Part shown: one piece after another, positions 17,785 through 25,407 of the stretch
How the letters are laid out: each line of letters opens with the position of its first letter
Position numbering within the stretch: the stretch's first letter is position 1
Assembly (NCBI GenBank): GCA_016779205.1
Contig: JADHOC010000001.1
Span: 124,001 to 188,000 of the forward strand
Source of the DNA: Planctomycetota bacterium
Lineage (GTDB): Bacteria > Planctomycetota > UBA1135 > GCA-002686595
Length of the DNA: 64,000 bases
Direction: 5' to 3'
Notes under the pieces: model-generated
Told to the model about the DNA's origin: nothing
Databases searched by the model: none
What the model saw: the letters and a program-made list of their open reading frames with translations, nothing else
Made by a program: the position numbers and the translations under genes

Positions 17785-19242
17785 TCAGTCGCTGGACGGA
17801 TCGTGACCCGCGTCACCGTCCATGAAGTCGCCGCCCAGGGCCACGTGAAGGTCCACACGGTTCTGATAGAGCTCCCGGCGGGTCACCAGGAAGGTGGACT
17901 CTGCCTGGAGTTCCCGTCGCTGCGCCTCGAGGACCAGGTCGATGCTCACGAGCCCCTGCTCATACTGGTCCTCCGCGAGGGCGGTGGCCTCCCGCGAGCG
18001 GAGGGCCGCCTCCTCGAGGTGACCGAGGCGCTCCATGAGCAACTCCTCCGCCGAGAGCGCGTTCTCGACCTCGAAGAATGCTCGCAAGGCCGCGGACGCG
18101 AAGAGCGCGCGGATCTCGCGCAGCGCCGCGAGGGACTCGTCGATGCGCGCCTCGCGCCGGCCCCCGTCGAAGATCGGTGCCGTGACCCGCCCGGCGAGGG
18201 ACCAGACCCCGAAGTCGCCGTCCAGCAGGTCCTTGAAGTCGTCGCTCGTGAGTCCCCCGCTGGAGGTCAGCGCGATGGAGGGCCAGCGGTCGAGGCGGGC
18301 CTGCCGCGTCGTGGCCTCGGCCGCGGTCATCCGACGCTCGATCGCCACCATGTCCGGGCGCCGGGAGAGGACCTCAGCAGGAACCCCGGCCGGGACCCTC
18401 GGAGGGAGCTCCAGGAAGGCGCCCTCGGACCTGAGCTCCGCGTCGGGGAAGCGCCCGAGCAGCACCTCGATCTGCCGGGCCACGACGTCCCGACCTCGGG
18501 TGGCCGCGGCCAGCTGGGCTCGGCTCCCGGCCACGTTCGCCTGGGACAGCCGGAGGTCGAGGGTCCCGGTCAGCCCGGCCGAGTGTCGATCCTCGATGGC
18601 CTTCAGGCTCCGCTCATAGGTCGCCAGGGTGGCCTCCGCGAGAGCCACCTGCTCGGTGGCCTCCCGGAGCCCGAACCAGGCGATGGTCACCTGGGCTGCC
18701 ACGCTCAGGCGGGCCGCCTCCAGGTCCGCCAGGACGCCTTCAACCTCGGCCTCCGCGGCGTCCACACCCGCCGCGAGCTTGCCCCAGAGGTCAAGCTCCC
18801 AGGACAGGTCGATGGCCGCCGACCACTGGTCGTACTCCGACTCCAGCGGGCCCCCGGGGATCGGAAGGCCCACGAAGACCTGCTCCTGCCGCGCACCATC
18901 CAGGCGCCCCTGCACCTGGGGCCGTCGGGCCGAGCGCGCCACCATCGACCGCGCTGCGGCGCCGCGCAGGCGCTCGGCGCTCGCGAGCAGGTCGCGGTTG
19001 TGGACCAGCGCCTCCTCCACGAGCCCCGTGAGAACGGGGTCGCCGAAGGACTCCCAGAAGGGCACCCGAGGCTCCTCGCCGGAAGCGCCGACGACGTCCG
19101 CCGACCCGTCCGAGCTCCACTGGGCCGGCATCTCTCCACGCAGGAGGGCCCCGAGGTCGGGGCGCTCCTCCACCGGATCCGGTCCCACACAACCAGCAAG
19201 GGCAGGGAGGAGCACGAGCGGGAGTCCTAGGCGTGTATCCAT
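17785..19242 (-). CDS. TolC/NodT-family outer-membrane efflux lipoprotein
   Basis: 485 residues. The signal peptide ends in lipobox LAGC (Cys 18). The rest carries two outer-membrane-efflux repeats: FGDPVLTGLVEEALVHNRDLL near the start, long alpha-helical stretches, RRPDMVAIERRMTAAEATT in the middle and YEQGLVSIDLVLEAQRRELQ near the end. Family members trimerise into a trans-periplasmic channel that docks with RND or ABC pumps. Neither an RND pump nor a membrane-fusion protein is encoded nearby. Its strand neighbours are an EamA transporter and the PqiAB-like pair, so its partner is uncertain. Confidence 0.92.
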   Translation of the reverse strand: MDTRLGLPLVLLPALAGCVGPDPVEERPDLGALLRGEMPAQWSSDGSADVVGASGEEPRVPFWESFGDPVLTGLVEEALVHNRDLLASAERLRGAAARSMVARSARRPQVQGRLDGARQEQVFVGLPIPGGPLESEYDQWSAAIDLSWELDLWGKLAAGVDAAEAEVEGVLADLEAARLSVAAQVTIAWFGLREATEQVALAEATLATYERSLKAIEDRHSAGLTGTLDLRLSQANVAGSRAQLAAATRGRDVVARQIEVLLGRFPDAELRSEGAFLELPPRVPAGVPAEVLSRRPDMVAIERRMTAAEATTRQARLDRWPSIALTSSGGLTSDDFKDLLDGDFGVWSLAGRVTAPIFDGGRREARIDESLAALREIRALFASAALRAFFEVENALSAEELLMERLGHLEEAALRSREATALAEDQYEQGLVSIDLVLEAQRRELQAESTFLVTRRELYQNRVDLHVALGGDFMDGDAGHDPSSD

Positions 19243-19349
19243 GGTCGTCTGCAGAGCGTGGGCGCGCGGGACGCCGCTCGCTCCGGGAGTTTAGGATCGC
19301 ACCCCCGTCGCCTCCCTGTGCGGAGAGCCTTAAATCGCCCCAGCGTCCC

Positions 19350-20864
19350 ATGCCCATCCCCTGCACCCTCCCCCTCCTGTGCCTCGGGTTCTTCCCCCTG
19401 GCCCAGGGAGCGACCTTCGAGCGGGCTGACCGCCTCTCCACCAGCCCGACGCCTCAAGAGCCCGACCGGCTCACCCAGGAGCCGTCCGCTGAAGACCCCA
19501 CCAAGGCGCCCGAGGGGAAGGGGCCCGCTGAGCTGGCCGGGATCTCCGAGGCCCGCGCGGCGAAGACCGTCCGGGAGCTCGTGGCCCTCGGGCCACGGAT
19601 GGGCGGGACCCGCTCGGGGAAGGCTGCCGCGAAGTACCTGGAGCAGCGCTTTGCTGGGATGGGCCTCGCGACCACCCGACACCTTGGCCGCGAGCAGTGG
19701 TGCCATCAGGAGCTCAGCTGGGAGGTCACCGTACGCACGGAAGGGGAGGCGCCCTATCGACTGGAACGCGCCTGGCCCTGGGGCTTCTCCCCCGGGGGCA
19801 GCGGGGTCAAGGTCCCCATCTCAGTGGGTGACGGCCGATCGGAGCCCGGATCCGACCACGCGCTCCTCACGGGTTCGTACATGGGCGTCCGGCGCAAGGG
19901 TACGCCCTCCAACGTCGTCCTCGTCGACGACGCCACCACGATCGACGGCGAGTGGCCCGTATGCCGATCCCTGCGGCGACGGGGAACGCAGGCCCCCACC
20001 TTCGGGATCTCCAGCGCCGAGGGCGCGAGGATCCGAGCCGCTGTGGCGGCTGGAAAGGCGGTCCAGATCGACTGGTCCCTCGAGACCGAGATCCGTCAGG
20101 CTCGACCGGTGACGGTCGTGGCCACCCTGCCGGGCGCGGCGGGCGCACCCGACGGTCACTTCCTCGTGTGCGCCCACGGCGACTCCGACAGCGGCGGCCC
20201 GGGAGCCAACGACAACGCGAGCGGCGTCGCGATCGTCCTCGAGATCGCTGCGGCTTGGACCGCTGCGATCCGCGCGGGGACCCTCGCCCCGCCGCCCCTC
20301 GAGGTGCGCTTCGCCATCTGGGGTTCAGAGATCGCCTCCACCCGCGCCTATCTCGAGTCCAAGCTTGGCGCCGGGGTACTGGGCGTCATGAACTTCGACC
20401 AGGCGGGATACGGGAGCACGGGTCAGCGGCTCCATCTTGAACCCGACGACATCAAGGCCAACGAGGCGTTCATCGGAGTCGCCGCGGGGGTCCTGCGGAA
20501 CCACTCGGGCAAGCAGGGCTTCCCGGAGCGTTGGGCCACGAACAAGAGCCTCGGAGGGACGGACAGCTACGTCTTCAGCGGCTCACGGCGCTTCCGGGAC
20601 GAGGGGCTCCCCGCCGTGACCCTCTACACCAGCGCGTGGGGTCAACCCGACGAGCACCCCGCCACCCCAGGTATGCCGGGCGAGTCCTGGTCCGATCGAG
20701 ATCGCGTCGCCATCGACTACGACCGCTTCTATCACTCGGCCGGGGACACCCCGGAGAACACCACGGACCGGGAGCCAGAGAACATGGGCTGGTGCGCCCG
20801 GGTCGGCCTCCTCACCACCCTGAGCTACCTGGCCGACCTCGAGGGCGGCCGGTCGAGCAAGTAG
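19350..20864 (+). CDS. Secreted M28-family metallopeptidase-like protein
   Basis: About 504 residues from the ATG at 19350, which begins a signal peptide (MPIPCTLPLLCLGFFPLAQG); the in-frame ATG at 19233 would lie inside the divergent gene's start. The catalytic region is of M28 type: AHGDSDSGGPGANDNASG supplies His276 and Asp288, MNFDQAGYG supplies Asp350, and FYHSAGDT supplies His462. At the usual Glu-Glu pair the sequence reads WGSEIAS, so the general base (Glu327) is kept but the metal-ligand Glu is Ile. It may bind metal poorly or be inactive. Family members are aminopeptidases or carboxypeptidases. The 3' end overlaps the convergent symporter gene by 40 bases. Confidence 0.85.
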   Translation: MPIPCTLPLLCLGFFPLAQGATFERADRLSTSPTPQEPDRLTQEPSAEDPTKAPEGKGPAELAGISEARAAKTVRELVALGPRMGGTRSGKAAAKYLEQRFAGMGLATTRHLGREQWCHQELSWEVTVRTEGEAPYRLERAWPWGFSPGGSGVKVPISVGDGRSEPGSDHALLTGSYMGVRRKGTPSNVVLVDDATTIDGEWPVCRSLRRRGTQAPTFGISSAEGARIRAAVAAGKAVQIDWSLETEIRQARPVTVVATLPGAAGAPDGHFLVCAHGDSDSGGPGANDNASGVAIVLEIAAAWTAAIRAGTLAPPPLEVRFAIWGSEIASTRAYLESKLGAGVLGVMNFDQAGYGSTGQRLHLEPDDIKANEAFIGVAAGVLRNHSGKQGFPERWATNKSLGGTDSYVFSGSRRFRDEGLPAVTLYTSAWGQPDEHPATPGMPGESWSDRDRVAIDYDRFYHSAGDTPENTTDREPENMGWCARVGLLTTLSYLADLEGGRSSK

Positions 20865-22591
20865 GCGTACAGGAGGGTCATGGAGCTCCCGACGGGGACG
20901 TACCAGGGCCAGGCGATGGACCTCCCGTCGTCGAAGTCCCCCACCTCGGCGAGGCGCGTGAGCAGGAAGAGCGTGAAGGCGAGCCAGAGGGTCTGAATCG
21001 ACCCGTGGGGCTGACGGCGCCGCGGGAGACCGAGGATGAACCACAGCCCTATGAAGGTGCCGACGACCCACCAACTCGCCGCGTAGGCGACCTCCCCGTG
21101 CCAGATGCCGAAGAGCACCGTGAGCAGGCCGAGGGGCGCGGACCACAGATAGCCCCCCGCGCCCCGCTCGCCCGGGAGCCAGGAGAGCACGAAACCGGCG
21201 AGCAGCGGCCCGCCGACGAGTCCCGACATGCCGAGCGCGAGGCCGAGCAGGTCGTCGTACTGGGCTTCGATCGCAGGCATCACGATCGCCAGCCCCGCGA
21301 GGGCCGCCGCCCAGAAGATGACGAAGGCCCGCCCCGCTCGGATTGAACCGGCGTCGGCCGGCCACGCCGACCGGCCCACCATGCGCCGTAGCAGCGGCCA
21401 GAAGGTCGCCTGGGAGGCCTGCCCAAGCGCCGCGAGGATGGAGTCCAGGCTGGAGATGGCCGCCGCGAAGGCCGCCGCGAGGACCAGCCCGCGAACCCCG
21501 GCCGGGAGCTCCTCGCGAACGAAGACGGGGAGGATCCGCTCGGGCTTGTCGCCCACGAGGGCGAGGGCCCCCTCGGACATCGAGTGCTCCAGGTAGTAAC
21601 CGTGGAGCCCGATCCCGACGAGGAAGGCGAGGGCGATCACGATCACGGCCGCGTAGCTCCCGATCATCGCCAGCTGAGCATCCCGCTTGGACCGGCAGCA
21701 GAGCAGCCGCTGAACGATGAGCTGGTCCGTCCCATAGGGTCCGATCAGGCCCCAGCTCGCTGCGAAGAGCACCGCCCACATGGTGTAGGGCTGGGTGAAG
21801 GCGAACTCCGTCTCCACCAGCTGGAGGCGACCGGACTCCATCGCGAGCTGCCATGACTCCCCGAGGCCGCCGCTCACACCCAGGTGAAGCGCGATCAGCA
21901 TCCCCACCATTCCCCCCACGAACAGCAGGAAGAGCAGGGCGTCGGTCCAAACCACGGTGGCCACCCCGCCCATCCAGGTCCAGAGGAGGGCCACCAGCGC
22001 GATGGCCACGATGGCGCAAGCCAGGGGAGAGAGGCCCGTCAGGTGCGCGGCGGCCGCGAGTTCCTCCTGCGCCAGCACCTCGATCACCACGGCGGTGATG
22101 TAGACCCGCGAGGCCTGGGCGAGTGCGCCGCCGATCATGAAGAGCCCGGTGGTCATGCGGCGAACCGCAGGCCCCAGGCGGTTGCCCATGAACTCGTACG
22201 GGCTGTAGACCTCACGCTCGTAGTACGCGGGGACCAGGACGGTCGCCACCACGAGCCGCGCCACGAGGGCGCTGAACAGGCCGATCTGCAGGTACAGGAG
22301 CGAGCCCCCCTCGCGCCACACCATCGACGGCACGGCGAAGAACGTCACCGCTGAGATCTCGGTGGCGATGATCGAGGCCGAGACGGCGAACCACGGCAGG
22401 CTACGGCCCCCGAGGTAGAAGTCGCGCAGGGACTCCTGCTTCCCCGTGAGCCGCTCGCCGATGACGGTGATCGCCACCAGCGCCAGCCCGACGATGAGCC
22501 AGTCTAGCCCGGTGAAGCCGCCGCCCAGCTCCGGGCCCTGCGAGCCCACGAGGAGCCCGAGCCCGGTGACGCTCGAAGCTGTCGCGCCCAT
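20825..22591 (-). CDS. Sodium:solute symporter (SSS family)
   Basis: 588 residues from the ATG at 22591, which overlaps the TGA of the upstream gene by one base (TGATG); a longer frame to 22849 is Gly/Pro/Arg filler. About 13 transmembrane helices. SSS hallmarks are DFYLGGRSLPWFAVSASIIATEISAVTF in the first helices (cited in pieces: FYLGGRSLPWFAV, ATEISAVTFF), VYSPYEFMGNRLG, and AAFAAAISSLDSILAALGQA near helix 8, where Ser/Asp bind sodium. Being last in a cutC-nagB-unknown operon, it may import an amino sugar or sialic-acid-like compound (inference). Related SSS proteins in other bacteria lie beside amino-sugar catabolic genes. Confidence 0.9.
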   Translation of the reverse strand: MGATASSVTGLGLLVGSQGPELGGGFTGLDWLIVGLALVAITVIGERLTGKQESLRDFYLGGRSLPWFAVSASIIATEISAVTFFAVPSMVWREGGSLLYLQIGLFSALVARLVVATVLVPAYYEREVYSPYEFMGNRLGPAVRRMTTGLFMIGGALAQASRVYITAVVIEVLAQEELAAAAHLTGLSPLACAIVAIALVALLWTWMGGVATVVWTDALLFLLFVGGMVGMLIALHLGVSGGLGESWQLAMESGRLQLVETEFAFTQPYTMWAVLFAASWGLIGPYGTDQLIVQRLLCCRSKRDAQLAMIGSYAAVIVIALAFLVGIGLHGYYLEHSMSEGALALVGDKPERILPVFVREELPAGVRGLVLAAAFAAAISSLDSILAALGQASQATFWPLLRRMVGRSAWPADAGSIRAGRAFVIFWAAALAGLAIVMPAIEAQYDDLLGLALGMSGLVGGPLLAGFVLSWLPGERGAGGYLWSAPLGLLTVLFGIWHGEVAYAASWWVVGTFIGLWFILGLPRRRQPHGSIQTLWLAFTLFLLTRLAEVGDFDDGRSIAWPWYVPVGSSMTLLYAYLLDRPPSRSAR

Positions 22592-23685
22592 CAGCTCCCC
22601 CTCCGGCCGCTGGCCCTGCGTACGTCCGCGGGCAGGTGGCCCTCGAGCCCCGCCGCCGCGGCTCCTACCGAGAGGCCACGGTCGCCCTGGCCCGGGCGCA
22701 CGAGGCCCTCGCAGGGGAGCGATCTTCCGCCCTCCCGTTCGATCCACCCGGCTGACATGGAAGCATCCTCCCGCTCCGAGAGGCGCAGGGCCAGCCCCTC
22801 CTCGAGGGAACGTAGAACCGCCGCACGCCGCAGGTGGGGGCTGAGGCACCCGGTGACCACCAGCCCGTCGGAACCGGAGGCGATCCCCCTCGCCGGCGGC
22901 TGGTCCGTCGCCCGGTGCAGGCGCTCCAGGAGCCGCCTCCCCGAGGCCTGCCCGATCCTCCCTGCAGCCTCCACGAGCCAGGCCTCCACCGCCGCGCCGC
23001 CGCGCGCGAGGCTCCGCTCCAGCTCGACCGCCGATCCCCCGGTCGCACGCCAGTGCTCCCGGAGCGCCGCGGCCCCCCGGTCCACCGGCCCCCCCGGGAG
23101 CTCGCGACCCTCCCGGAGGACCTGCCCCTCGGCCAGCTCAGCCCAGGAGAGGTCCACGTCCCAGCAGGTCACGAGCCCGCCCACGCCGCCGGCCATGCTC
23201 CCGAGGGGAGACCAGACCTCCCCGAGCCCCGCCGCCCGCGCGATGGACGACACGGTTCGGATCGGCTCCGCAAGCTGAACACCCCGGGCCCTGAGCGTGT
23301 TGGTGAGGCGAGCGGGCCACTCCGTCACCCTCGGGCCACCGCGCGCCGCGACCACGCTCTGCCCTCGACCATCCAGCCAGGCATCCAGCGCCACCCCGAC
23401 CCGCACGCCCGGTGCGCGCAGCCCGAAGAGCAGCTGCTCGATCGCGCCAGCCACCGATTGCACCCAGGACTCACCGGCCTGCTCCTCGCCCGGCCCAGGG
23501 CTCGCCTGGGCGAGCTGGCGCTGAACGGGAGCCGGGGTGAAGCCAGGGGGCGACATGACGTCCTCCACCAGGCGCCGTCGAGACGCCCGAAGCCGCCCGA
23601 ACGGCGTCCACTCCACGAGCCGCGCCTCGACTCGCTCCGGGGAGCTGACCACCCCCAACAGGAGCTCACCCTCCGGGGAGCTCAA
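22591..23685 (-). CDS. Unidentified protein of the amino-sugar operon, weakly ROK-kinase-like
   Basis: 364 residues from TTG at 23685, overlapping the nagB stop (TTGA). I do not recognise the family with confidence. The length matches ROK-type or anhydroMurNAc-type sugar kinases. The middle segment LGSMAGGVGGLVTCW and the C-terminal LVVTGCLSPHLRRAAVLRSLEEGL resemble the glycine-rich and 'vlGGg...l...l...l' strands of ROK/ASKHA kinases. However, the N-terminal phosphate-loop motif (DxGGTK or GTSLDG) is absent, where the protein reads GVVSSPERVEA. Position between nagB and a sodium symporter suggests a sugar kinase or a regulator derived from one. It could equally be an unrelated lineage-specific protein. 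Confidence 0.5.
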   Translation of the reverse strand: MSSPEGELLLGVVSSPERVEARLVEWTPFGRLRASRRRLVEDVMSPPGFTPAPVQRQLAQASPGPGEEQAGESWVQSVAGAIEQLLFGLRAPGVRVGVALDAWLDGRGQSVVAARGGPRVTEWPARLTNTLRARGVQLAEPIRTVSSIARAAGLGEVWSPLGSMAGGVGGLVTCWDVDLSWAELAEGQVLREGRELPGGPVDRGAAALREHWRATGGSAVELERSLARGGAAVEAWLVEAAGRIGQASGRRLLERLHRATDQPPARGIASGSDGLVVTGCLSPHLRRAAVLRSLEEGLALRLSEREDASMSAGWIEREGGRSLPCEGLVRPGQGDRGLSVGAAAAGLEGHLPADVRRASGRRGS

Positions 23686-24503
23686 CCTGCGGCCAGCCTC
23701 GACGCGGCGGCGGCATCCACGTGGAGCTGCACGTCCGGGTGACCCACCAGATGGCAGGCGGGCAACCGGGCCCCGTCCTCACCCCGGACGAGCCGGGCGA
23801 CGATCTCGGCCTTGTGCTCACCGAGCGCCACGATCCGGATTCGCCGCGCCTCAAGGATGGTCCCCACACCCATGGTCACGGCCCGTCGCGGCACCTCGTC
23901 CAGGCCCCCGAAGGTCCGGGCAGCATCCTCGCGCGTCCGCGGGGCGAGCTCCACCTCGCGGGTGCGCGAGTCCGCCCGGGAGCCCGGCTCGTTGAAGGCG
24001 ATGTGTCCATTCCCCCCGAGGCCCAGCAGCTGCAGGTCCAGGCCACCGGCCGCCTCGATCGCGGCCTCGAAGGCGCGGGCGCTCCGGACGCTCTCGACGC
24101 CCGGCTGCGCATCGGGAGACGCCGGGAAGGAGACCTGGGCACTCGAGACACGGGCGGGGGTGAAGAGGTGACGGTCCATGAAGGCCCGGAAGCTCTCCTC
24201 GCTCCCAGGGGGCAGGCCCAGGTACTCGTCGAGATTGAAGGTCCGCGCCTCATCCATCCGCAGGCCCCTCTCCTCGAGGGCACCCACCAGCGCCCTGTAG
24301 ACGCCGACCATCGTCGAACCCGTGGCGAGCCCGAGGGCCGTGGTCGGCCTGGCGGCGACCAGCTCCAGGACCTCTCCTGCCACGGCGGCGCAGGCGTCCT
24401 CCGCGGTGGGGTGGACGGTGACCTGGATCGGCTCGTGACGCCCCTGCGGCGCTCCGGCTGCGCAGGGCTCATCCGGCTCGACTCGCTGCTGCCCCTCGTT
24501 CAT
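23682..24503 (-). CDS. nagB: Glucosamine-6-phosphate deaminase
   Basis: 273 residues. NagB converts glucosamine-6-phosphate to fructose-6-phosphate and ammonia, the step that sends amino sugars into glycolysis. Seen motifs: phosphate-binding LATGSTMVGVY (59-69), catalytic FNLDEYLGL (89-97, Asp92) and LLGLGGNGHIAFNEPGS (159-175) with His167 and Glu172. The first ~26 residues are an extra, poorly conserved leader relative to E. coli NagB. No nagA deacetylase is nearby. The gene follows cutC by 30 bases and overlaps the next gene, suggesting a four-gene operon ending in a symporter. Confidence 0.95.
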   Translation of the reverse strand: MNEGQQRVEPDEPCAAGAPQGRHEPIQVTVHPTAEDACAAVAGEVLELVAARPTTALGLATGSTMVGVYRALVGALEERGLRMDEARTFNLDEYLGLPPGSEESFRAFMDRHLFTPARVSSAQVSFPASPDAQPGVESVRSARAFEAAIEAAGGLDLQLLGLGGNGHIAFNEPGSRADSRTREVELAPRTREDAARTFGGLDEVPRRAVTMGVGTILEARRIRIVALGEHKAEIVARLVRGEDGARLPACHLVGHPDVQLHVDAAAASRLAAG

Positions 24504-24533
24504 GGTGGCCGAGTCTAGCGAGCCCCGACCCCG

Positions 24534-25307
24534 TCACGAAGGGGCGCCCCGGGCGGCGGCGATGAATTGACCGGCGCTCCCGTGCTCCAGGGTCAGTCGC
24601 CTGTCCTCGGGACCCGCCCCGGCCTTGCCCAGGGGGAGGGCCCGCCCCTCGCCCCCAGCCTCCACGGTCACGCTGTGACTGCAGGAGCCGTGGATCGCCG
24701 GAACCCCGGTGGCCTCGAGCAGCCTCCGCGCGGACTCACCGGTCACCCCTCCCGCGGCCACCACCTCGAGCTCGACCCCCACGCGTTCGACGAGGCGGCC
24801 GAGCTCCTCCCGGCCCTCCCACGCCGACGGCGCGCCGCCCGAGGTCAGGAGGCGGTCCACGCCGAGCCCCAGCAGCGCGTCGAGCCCGGCGGTCCGGTCC
24901 GCCAGCTGGTCGAACGCCCGGTGGAACGTCACCTTGAGGGGACCCGAGTCCTCGACCAGTCGCGCGGTTCGAGCCACATCCACCTGGCCATGGGCCGTCA
25001 GCACCCCGAGGGCCACGCCATCGGCGCCGAGGTCGCGGGCCGCCGCGACGTCGGCCTGGAGCGCGGCGAAGTCGCCGTCGTCGAGGCTGAAGTCCCCCCG
25101 CCGAGGCCTCGTCAGGACCACGATCTCGGTCCGACCTCCGCGCGCCCGCGCCCGATCCCGGGCCAGTAGCGCCTCACGCAGCAGCCCCGGCCCCGGGCTC
25201 ACGCCCCCCACCTCCAGCGCGGCGCACAGCTCGATGCGGTCCGCCCCGAGCTCGAGCGCCAGCTCGACGGAAGCGAGGTCGGTGCAGAGCAGCTCAGCGA
25301 TGGCCAT
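24534..25307 (-). CDS. cutC: CutC family protein
   Basis: About 257 residues from the ATG at 25307 (MAIAELLCTD); the frame runs upstream to 25553 but without coding character. The TIM-barrel family signatures are clear: GADRIELCAALEVGGVSPG near the start, VVLTRPRRGDF, VTFHRAFDQ, DRLLTSGGAPSAWEG and AAGGVTGESARRLL. CutC was named for copper homeostasis in E. coli, but that role is disputed and no copper-binding cluster is apparent. Here it opens an operon with nagB, which favours a role in amino-sugar or glycan metabolism; this is inference. Confidence 0.9.
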   Translation of the reverse strand: MAIAELLCTDLASVELALELGADRIELCAALEVGGVSPGPGLLREALLARDRARARGGRTEIVVLTRPRRGDFSLDDGDFAALQADVAAARDLGADGVALGVLTAHGQVDVARTARLVEDSGPLKVTFHRAFDQLADRTAGLDALLGLGVDRLLTSGGAPSAWEGREELGRLVERVGVELEVVAAGGVTGESARRLLEATGVPAIHGSCSHSVTVEAGGEGRALPLGKAGAGPEDRRLTLEHGSAGQFIAAARGAPS

Positions 25308-25407
25308 GGGAGGTCGGCCGCCTCTCGGCGGGTGAGGTGTGGTCAAGGGCGATCCGCCCCCGCCACGGCCCGAAATGGACGATGACTGGGGGCCCGGCTT
25401 CCGTAGC

